DNA from: Thermomucor indicae-seudaticae
Taxonomy: Eukaryota; Mucoromycota; Mucoromycetes; Mucorales; Lichtheimiaceae
DNA length: 22,659 nt
Assembly: GCA_000787465.1 (NCBI GenBank)
Contig: JSYX01000579.1
Location: 1 to 22,659, forward strand
Direction of reading: 5' to 3'
Shown here: one piece after another, positions 1 to 7,759 of the stretch
Position numbering within the stretch: the first letter of the stretch is position 1
Layout of the letters: every line of letters begins with the position of its first letter
Position numbers and translations under genes: made by a program
Notes under the pieces: model-generated
The model's input: only the letters and a program-made list of their open reading frames with translations
The model's database searches: none
What the model was told of the DNA's origin: nothing

Positions 1-506
1 CGTAAAACATGTTTCTCATATGCGTAATGTTTAATCGTATGTTAGCGCAAATTCGGCTTGCGGTTGATGTAAAATGTATTTCGAGTGACGCAAATGTTCA
101 ATCAATAAACAGTACATTGTATAGCTATCTGTGCTGCTAAAACTTAATGCATTATGTATACTTAGGCCGAAACACGATTGAAGTCTATTGGGGCATTAAG
201 TGAGAATGACCATGCACAAAACGTCTGGAAGAAGTCCTTCGCCACTGTTTCTAAGATAGTCAATGAATGCAAATACACTTTTCTTTATACAATGAACTAA
301 CGGAATATGGATGTGTTTGATCTACAAATTACGCATTCACGTTATTCTATTATTATTATGAAGGTTGGAAAGAAGTAGGGTTCACCACGAGTCGAGTTGA
401 GTTCGACTTCGACCTTCATTTGCAGTCACAAATTGTGGCAGAATGAAGTTGTAGACCACTATCCTCTTTTCCAGGCGGAAACGCGTACATTTTCAGCGAC
501 GACGTA
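1..506. other. Intergenic stretch upstream of the INTS9-like gene
   Basis: No convincing coding region is visible here. The first ~100 bases hold three copies of a GCGTAAT/GCGCAAA/ACGCAAA-type motif and match a stretch near 18224 (listed separately). The part next to 507 is presumably the promoter and 5' leader of the INTS9-like gene, but I see no clear TATA box. Confidence 0.5.
42..96. repeat. Diverged repeat, copy A (partner at 18224-18277)
   Basis: The stretch beginning TTAGCGCAAA aligns with 18224-18277 in the same orientation, starting with the same ten bases and sharing the core TATTTCGAG. In the first ~34 aligned bases the mismatches I count are all transitions (C/T or G/A). It looks like a remnant of a dispersed element. 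The element's ends are not visible, and copy A may extend beyond the left edge. Confidence 0.5.
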
Positions 507-2656
507 ATGGAGATTCGATGCATTGATCATGACGGGTCACGACCGAGCACTTTTATTGTAGAAATTGCAGATAACGTTATCTTGTTCAACTGTCCACTGG
601 ATATTGCAGCCCTAAGTTTACTTCAAGGCATTCAGCAGCATCCCAAAAGAACAACTGACCAAGATGAGGAGGAAGAGGAGTTTGACCATCTTGGGTCCAT
701 TCTTGCGAAATATGGTCCTCATGATATTGGAAAACTCACTGCTCCTGCTGCTTCTGCTTATGGCGATGCTGGCTATGCATTTAGAACAGCCAATTTTAGC
801 TTGGTGGATGTGAATAGCATTGACGTGGTTATTATCGCAAACAGTGAAATGATGCTCGGTCTGCCGTACTTGACAGAATATCTGGGATACAAAGGAAGAA
901 TCCTTGCTACTGAGCCAACCATAGAGTTTGCTAGGTCCGTTTTCATCTCTCATATGAAAGTGAGAGGGGATTATAGTTTCCTTTGATTCTGTATACTGAA
1001 TACCTACTCATATACATAAGAAAAGACAACGTATGGAGGAGCTCCTGAGTTATCATCAACATGATTCCAATATGGCCCCCGGTGCTCCATATTACTTTAC
1101 AAGTTCCGGAAAAAACGCGCTTCAAGTACCGGAAGGCTGGCGAAGCCTGTATACACTTAAAGATGTTACGGAATGCCTAAAGAAAGTTCACCCAGTTCGG
1201 TACACCGAAGCGGTGGTAAAGTCTCTTTTATGTATTCTGACAGCGGACTCTTTTCTTCTCACATCTTCCCGTTCCTTCCTAGTCACGGTACGATACTACA
1301 TTCATCCCACATAGTTCAGGCTATTGCTTGGGCGGTGCCAACTGGGTCCTGGAAATCATGTCCCGAAAAATTGTATTCATGTCTTATTCCACTGCTCTGT
1401 CGGATCTCCATCCCGCACCATTGGATACTTCTATATTTAATAAGGCAGACGTGATTCTTGTCAGCAATGTGCGCTGCTCCCCTCAAGATACGGGACAAAC
1501 CCATCCTTATCACCATGCCCGAAAGAGAGTGCTAGCAAATACAGGTAATGTATAGCAAGAGAAATACAAAAAGCCGCTCAAGAGATTGATTAACGGCTTG
1601 TCTATCCATACAAGCGCAAGCTTTGCAAGAAGGCAACAATGTTTTATTTCCCATTTCCATGACAGAAACGATCTTTGATCTTATTGCAGACTTGACTGTA
1701 TACCTAAAAGCAATGAATATGCCTATTGGCCATGAAGCCCATGAAATTCGTCTGTATGCCGTGAGTCCTATTGCAACTCGAAGCTTACAATATGCCAATA
1801 TTTGTGGTGAATGGTAAGCGTTCTATTTATCAAAAGTTAGTGTGGGCAAAGAGATTTCTAACAAAAGCCTGGCCCAGGATGACGATGGAGCGCCAGAACC
1901 TCTTGGATGAATCCCAGATGCCCTTACCTCACGGTGATCTGCTACAAACAGGAGCGCTAGTGGCTATCAAAACCATGGAAGCTGGACAGATACCCCAACA
2001 AGGTCTCAAGAGACCTTGTATTGTGTTTACAAGTGATCCCCTTTGCCTTGACAAAGGCAGTGCGGCGTGGTTCTTGCAGCACTGGGGATCCACAGAACGG
2101 TGTCGGTGTATACTGACTGGTAAGACTTTCATAGGCAAAACCTTACTTTCTTCTGTAGTCACTAAAGGATATGTAAAGATACGAAGCAACTCTGTTCACC
2201 GTTACCGCGGAATTTGCGAATGGCTGTGGAGTGGATTCCACTAGACACTCGGCTCAGTTTGCGCGAGCTCTGGTCCATGTTGGCAATGGCAGAGCAGCCA
2301 ACGTCTTTAAAACAGCACTTGGTTATTCCATCTGTTCCCAGTTCAGAGTCATTCAAGGAAACGTTGGAGCGCGAGCGCCCAGGAGCACGGACCCACGTCT
2401 ATCGTGCAGGCGACGTTCTCTCGATTCCATTGGATGATGGCTATGTTAAAGTCTCCATTTCTGAGCAGGTAAACAATGGTTAGATACCAAGAAGGTCTTT
2501 AGTGAATTAAAACTTGTTTCTTGTTTCTAGTTGGCTACGCATATTCGCCCGGTGAAGCTCCCAGTCGACGATAAAGGCAAAAATACGTTATACGCACCGT
2601 TCGAAGCCAAATTGCATGTTTATGATAACAGATTCGAGCTAAGGCCTCCGGAATGA
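507..2656 (+). CDS. INTS9: Integrator complex subunit 9-like protein (metallo-beta-lactamase/beta-CASP pseudoenzyme), 7 exons
   Basis: Model: join(507..934,1026..1215,1283..1544,1615..1813,1878..2119,2179..2468,2531..2656), 578 aa, all junctions GT..AG. The protein aligns from its first Met with my memory of animal INTS9: a VEIADNVILFNCPLD start, then LPYLTEYLGYKG-ILATEPT, WRSLYTLKDV, PHSSGYCLGGANWVL, NNVLFPISMTETIFDL, RPCIVFTSDP and IPLDTRLSL. The metal-binding HxHxDH of active family members is absent (ANSEMMLGLPYL sits there), as in INTS9, which partners the nuclease INTS11 in cutting nascent Pol II transcripts. CPSF100 is the main alternative, but the DTRL and YTLKDV segments favour INTS9. 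The protein stops soon after the beta-CASP part and lacks the ~100-residue C-terminal domain of animal INTS9. Exon 1 could instead end at 959 with exon 2 at 1021 (also in frame), but 934/1026 aligns better. The 1544/1615 junction could use 1621. Confidence 0.8.
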
Positions 2657-3374
2657 AACAGATTACTGTATGTAACATTAGGAATTTGCCGTCAAGTAAA
2701 GTATGCTCTCTTGTACTTCGAATAATAGCCTCAACTACAAGTAAAGGAAAATACGCTTCATTAATTGAAGGCTACCGTTGCACTTGCTATGTAATGCACA
2801 ATACCTCTTCCAGCGGAGCTTAAAAGTCATGATAGTCTACTGTCAGCTATGTCATCACAGACCATAACAGATCATAACAGATGATCATACCATAGCTCAG
2901 ATCAGGAAGTGTGTATTCTGTAGCCCCTGATTCTGAAACCCATCAACCGAACTGGAACATGGTGCGTAATGGTGACCACAGTAAAACGATTGATATTCAG
3001 AACACAAAGTTAGGTAGTGAAACAGGTACAGTGTTTGCGCGATATACGACAGAGTTCAAGACGGAAAAATGCGATCGTTATATCAAGCATACAGTTGAGT
3101 TATATCGATCACTTTACATACGCCTGCAAAAAGTAAATCCGTGATTCAATAGTCGAACGGTATATCGAGGATATTGATTTATCGAAGACGTCCGGGTACG
3201 GCACCTGTCTGTCGTTGCTTGGACCAAGTTCCCCCTGCCTCAAGCTGAACCGCAGCATGTCCAACCGCAGCAGCTGCGGCAGCATTCGAAAAAAAATATA
3301 AATAGCGACCATTTTCGTTGAATAAAGAGCATCCATTTTTTTTCCTCCTCTCTATCTTTTTTTTCTTCATCACA
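2657..3374. other. Intergenic stretch between INTS9-like gene and Fanzor
   Basis: This is about 0.7 kb without a supported gene. A frame open from 2911 to 3144 has no ATG start, no visible intron partner and no family resemblance, so I do not call it. A short direct repeat CATAACAGAT occurs twice around 2862-2881. The right end carries a TATA-like box and the 5' leader of the Fanzor gene. I found no terminal inverted repeat matching the far side of the Fanzor. Confidence 0.5.
3297..3305 (+). promoter_or_regulatory. TATA-like box upstream of the Fanzor
   Basis: TATAAATAG lies about 75 bp before the first ATG (3375) of the Fanzor reading frame and follows a run of A. Position and sequence fit a Pol II core promoter. 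No other support is available. Confidence 0.45.
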
Positions 3375-3950
3375 ATGATCAAAGGCGTTGCCAAAGTACG
3401 TTCTGATAGCACAACTGCAAGCACACGTAAAAGGAAAAGAGAATGGGCCGATGAAGAAGAACGAATCGTGACCCAGAGCACCAAGATGGCTTTCGAAGAA
3501 GAAGTGAAACGCCAGATAGTCAAATTAGCGAACCAAATGGACCAAGAAGGTTCTTTCAATAACGTGATGCAAAGCGCACAGAGGTGGCCGTTTGGTTCAG
3601 CTGTAAGAGCGGCAAAGATAGCCAAGGACTGCTATCAGTCCAACGTTACCAGCACGGATATCAGTAGGATTTGCAGAAAAGCTGATCCTCACATGTGGAT
3701 GACCTTCGTTACGGAAAACTTTGAAAGGCTATATGAAGAATATGCCCATTTGTCATTGCAGAAAACGAAGGATCCGATGAAGAAGAAAAATCAAAAGAAG
3801 AAGATGCGAGTGGATCAAAGGTCCTTCGCGTCTGCACTGTGCCCATCCGAAGTATGCTTGCGAAAGACTTGAACCAAGAAGTTTTCCTGGAGACTTTGGA
3901 TCACCATACATCAATCATAACCGAAGATTTAAGTAACTTTACCGCCATTT

Positions 3951-3973
3951 TGCGTGCGTGCGTGCGTGCGTGC
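3951..3973 (+). repeat. TGCG tetranucleotide microsatellite inside the Fanzor reading frame
   Basis: TGCG is repeated 5.75 times. Upstream coding is in the frame ending ...FTAILRACV. Downstream coding resumes in another frame as VLCYAKKSLQV. Gain or loss of four-base units changes the frame, so slippage here is the simplest cause of the break. Confidence 0.75.
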
Positions 3974-6900
3974 TGTGCTATGCCAAGAAGTCATTACAAG
4001 TCGACGGCAACGGAAGTGTCAGTGTAACGGATGCTGCAAGAGCCTTCTCCCTTTCAACGGTTTTTCCAAAGAACTTTGAATTTCGGGACACCACAATCCC
4101 TCAAAGCATTGAGGCATGCTCACCGCCAGTAGACATTATCGAACCTTTCCAGCGGAACGACAGGACTACAAGAAATGATATCGCAGATCTGCAAGACCTC
4201 TTCTCCCAAGCTCGTCTCCAGATATTGCATTCCGAGTTGCTGGGAAAGAACGAATCCAGAGCTGGTTTTCGGGCCCATCCACTCCGGCAACAGTTTATGC
4301 CAAGACTTGATGTCAGTAGTTTTGCATCACCTGTACAAGGTTTATCGCACACTATTGCGGCTGGCTTGCGGAAGATAGCTGTGAACTTCCGGAATATGTA
4401 CGAAGGCCGGATGTTCCACAGAACATTGAACTATGTTATTCGCATATTATTGCGTTTACATCTCGCCCCAAAGAGAGAGCTGAAGTGGAGAAGTATCAAA
4501 CAGCGAATTGCTAAAGGCAAGACGAAAAAGAAGGAAGAGAAGGAAGAGGATGAGAGGATCGATTCAAATACTATGTCGCGAAAGGTGTATAAGCGACGCA
4601 TTAACCACGAACTCAAGCAACAAGCTCGCCATTGGAGTGCCCTTGAGAGCTGCACCACGGAGCAAGAAAAACAAAAATATCAAAAAAGAATCGATTCATG
4701 CTTGGCTAGGATCAAGAAATTGAATGATGCATACGACAGTAAGGTACGCAATACACTGTCTCTTTCTCATGACAATCTCTTACTGGCTTTGTCACAGGAC
4801 ACTGAAATGAAGGACGTCGAACAGGGCGAAGACAGTGACATGAAGGATACAGAGGAGGAGGAAGAGCAAGCCAATGGCGAAGACGATGAAAGACTACTCT
4901 GTGATGATATCGAGCAATATGAAGAAGCCTTGGAAATGATAGAAGAAAAGGAGGACGAGAAAGAGGCGGATAAAGAGGATTCCAAGACAGAAGAACCAAA
5001 GGAACCACCTAGACGGAGACTTAATGCGTTACAAGCCATCCTCAAGAAATTGTTGACGCAAGAAATGCCAGATAATGAAGATATATCGTACCAAGCGATC
5101 AAGAAAGTAGCTTTTGTCGACAGTCTCAACGAAAACGAGCTCCGAGTGTTACAGGCTCTTGCGAAAGCCTTGAGACCTTTCACTCTTCCCGCAGCGCAGG
5201 TGTCCAAGGCAAGTACAAGAATCGGCTTCATGGTTCTAGCCAATGCGATCCTTGCAGCTGCCGGATACAGCGAGTTCACACAAGAGATCTGTCCCTACAT
5301 CGCTCCTTACAGTCGGCACGCTTTGGAGCTCAACCCTGGTAGTATTTACGAAGTCCTTTATCGACGGGATGGCGGAGCTTTCAACGTGAAGACAGATAAC
5401 GATGAGTATATAACAAGTTACGAAGAGGCTCGTCGCAAGGCCAATGTGATTATGACTGCATTCTTCAACATGTCCAGAGTGAATGATATTTGCAAGAGAC
5501 ATGGCTTATATTTTAATAATCTTTTCACAGTCAAAGAGAATACGGTGATATTGACGGGTGTGGTAGTCAGGCAAGGAGCGGTATCATCTGCAATCGAAGA
5601 ACGCAAACGCAAACACCAGAAGACTCCGTCTCCCGCAAGAGAGTGTCCTGCTGTCCTGCCGGCAGCCACCAAGGAAAGCATTGAGGAGGATACATTCCAG
5701 ATCAACACCCTTATAGAACAGCAAAAGCTGGATCTGGACCAAATTGTCAAAGAAGTCAAAGAAACCAATAAAGTTATAAAGCGATTGAAGGCAGATAAAC
5801 TGGCATCGCACGGCGTCCAAAAGAAGGAAGCAAGCAAAGCACTTCAAGGGACCAAAAAGACAAGACAATCGCTACAACTACGGCGGCTAAATATGAAACG
5901 AGAAGTATCAGATACAGACGAAAACTCTATGTGTTGAATAAAATATGTGTTTGGATCATTTTACATTGTGCGTTACTGACTTCAGATCACGCAGTGGAAA
6001 ACCGATCTGTCAAGAGAGAAGAAAGATGATCATCCAAAAGCCGTTCGTACCACACCAGCTCTCCCAGAAAGACCAGCTTGCGAAGACTTTGCAGAAAACA
6101 TTGATATATCAAACCTTCCAGAAGGGTTTTACAAGAAGAAATTCACGTTCGCTGGTACAGATTACGGTGTGCACACCATGTCGCAAACAGTCCCGTTGAC
6201 GCAAGAAAGACTTTCATTTCACGTATCACTCTATAACCGATTTGCAGCCTTGGCAGAAAACGAAGCGAAAGAGACTGCGTCTATTAATGTCAATGACCCT
6301 GTGCAAATACCGGAAGCAACCGGTTCATTGGATAAGCTCAAGATGCCAAAGGCTTTTACTATCAGGTCAAGGCATATAGATAACATAAGCTTCAAGTCCA
6401 AGCTTGACAAAAAGCGGAACAGGAGAAAGAAGGTATGTTAAAATAACGTTAGCCATTTGCTGCTTGCATCACGCTAAACAAATGCCGCGTTACAGATACG
6501 AAAAGATGTCCAAGCTGCAGAGGAGCGTTTGTCAGAGAACTCGTTCAGAAGTGCTTATTCAGAGGAGACGGTAATAGAGAGACAAAAGGTATGCATGGCC
6601 TGATAATTGTTGTAAACACTATGACTGAAGAGACTGCTTTAAGATACATCTTGAGGTGAAGGACACGCTCGAATCGTTTTATAGCAGAAATGAGCGCCGA
6701 ACACAGCAGCTCCGCACAAAGCAGGCCTATTCTTCATTATGCGCGCAGAAAAGACGATTCGTGCAAAATGCTGCCAAAGACGAAGGGGAGAAAGGAAGAG
6801 AGTTTATATCTGTTATGTGCATAGGCCGGGCCGGTACTGGGGTTGGCTCAAGAATCAAAGGCCATTCCCGACGAGGCGGAAAGAGACTACGCTTCGAACA

Positions 6901-7348
6901 TCGACAACAGGCACCCGTGGCGTTAACGCACGAGTACAGATCCAGCAAGACGTGTGTGTTTTGTTACATGCCAGTGGAGCCTGCTAGAGCAACAAGAACT
7001 GTGAAAGGCAGCAAGAAGAGAGTGACGGTGAACGGCGCCCTTCAATGCAGCAACCCTGCTTGCCCGGCGGTGCGGCTCCGCTATACGACGTCCAACCGCG
7101 ATAAACTTGCAGCTTTGGCTATAGCCATTGCGGGAGCTACACAAATGACGAGCAAGCAACGCCAGACACTGCCTCCATTCGACCGCCACAAGGCACTGCA
7201 CAAAACCGACACCAGTGGATTGATACTGGATGACAAATTTCTGCCAAAGTTGCCTTCTACGGACGGCAAAACTTTGGCTTCCGCGTACTCCGCGGACTTT
7301 TTAGACGCGAAGACACCTTCGTCAGGAAGACATGGTCAGGTAAGGCGT

Positions 7349-7378
7349 GACAGACAGACAGACAGACAGACGGACAGA
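7349..7378 (+). repeat. GACA microsatellite in the last Fanzor intron
   Basis: Five perfect GACA units plus a degenerate tail lie inside the inferred intron 7340-7414, just after the donor GTAAGG. Read as coding it would give an unlikely DRQTDRQTDR tail. Splicing instead gives a short ...GRHGQNA end. Confidence 0.7.
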
Positions 7379-7423
7379 GCAATCACTAAAAGCGTTCTTT
7401 CAAACTCCGTATAGAACGCCTAA

Positions 7424-7759
7424 AAATGACAAATGCATTCTTTCATTTGGTTGCACGTGTCATCGGAAAAATTAACGAGTCAAAGATGCTAAAAATGTAA
7501 AGACGCGACTATAAAGGCTATGAGAACATCGTCTCTTTTGCGCGAGAAGAAAAATGGACTTTTGCATTTGACAGAGAGGAATAAAGGGGAGAAACATGAT
7601 ATGACGAGAGGTTGGTAGAATACATTACGACCGGAAAACCCCATATGTTTTCGGTCCATATTTAGCAAGACATGGAAATGGAAGACTTTTTGCGCCGGCA
7701 GTTAATATGTAGACTCCTCCTTTTTTCCTTCATTACGACGCATTGTTGGAGATGTCACC
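7424..7759. other. Intergenic stretch between Fanzor and Uds1-domain gene
   Basis: No coding region is visible. It contains an ACTATAAAGG box (about 7509-7518) and a hairpin at 7629-7656, listed separately. It must hold the Fanzor 3' end and the promoter of the next gene. A Fanzor guide RNA or element end could lie here, but nothing in the sequence proves it. Confidence 0.4.
7629..7656. repeat. Inverted repeat / hairpin downstream of the Fanzor
   Basis: GACCGGAAAAC (7629-7639) can pair with GTTTTCGGTC (7647-7656) around the loop CCCATAT, giving ten base pairs with one bulged G. It lies 206 bp after the Fanzor stop and ~100 bp before the Uds1-domain start codon. Its role is unknown: protein-binding palindrome, RNA hairpin or chance. 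Confidence 0.5.

Larger units (their letters stand above)
3375..7423 (+). pseudogene. Fanzor (eukaryotic TnpB-like, OrfB/RuvC) nuclease gene with two apparent frameshifts
   Basis: Model: ATG 3375, frame change in 3737-3760, second frame change in 3951-3973, then one long exon to 5904 and exons 5986..6432, 6496..6588, 6644..7339, 7415..7423 with GT..AG introns of 81, 63, 55 and 75 nt. Total is about 1,250 codons. The C-terminal third is OrfB/TnpB-like. RuvC-I is FAGTDYGVHTM (Asp codon 6160-6162). The RuvC-II region is IGRAGTGVGSRIKGH-RRGGK (from 6821). A zinc ribbon follows, with CVFC (6953-6964) and CSNPAC (7046-7063). RuvC-III is TSNRDKLAALAIAIAG (Asp 7100-7102). Fanzors are known as RNA-guided DNA nucleases carried by eukaryotic mobile elements. 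The middle has a long acidic/lysine-rich insert (about 4520-5020). No intron explains either N-terminal frame change without losing sequence that reads as coding, so I infer a recently broken copy. Assembly error or unusual splicing are alternatives. Confidence 0.75.

Noticed and set aside
2911..3144. Possible missing C-terminal exon of the INTS9-like gene
   Set aside because: No donor exists before the TGA at 2654, and the translated stretch does not resemble the INTS9 C-terminal domain.
3179..3625. 148-codon minus-strand frame overlapping the Fanzor start
   Set aside because: It runs antisense to coding sequence and the TATA/leader region and has no recognisable motif.
4767..5279. 170-codon minus-strand frame rich in serine and leucine
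   Set aside because: It is the complement of the acidic/lysine-rich part of the Fanzor exon; the poly-Ser pattern is what GAA/GAG codons give in reverse.
7340..7414. Fanzor C terminus ending in DRQTDRQTDR
   Set aside because: This reads through a GACA microsatellite that sits in a good GTAAGG..TATAG intron with a CACTAAA branch.
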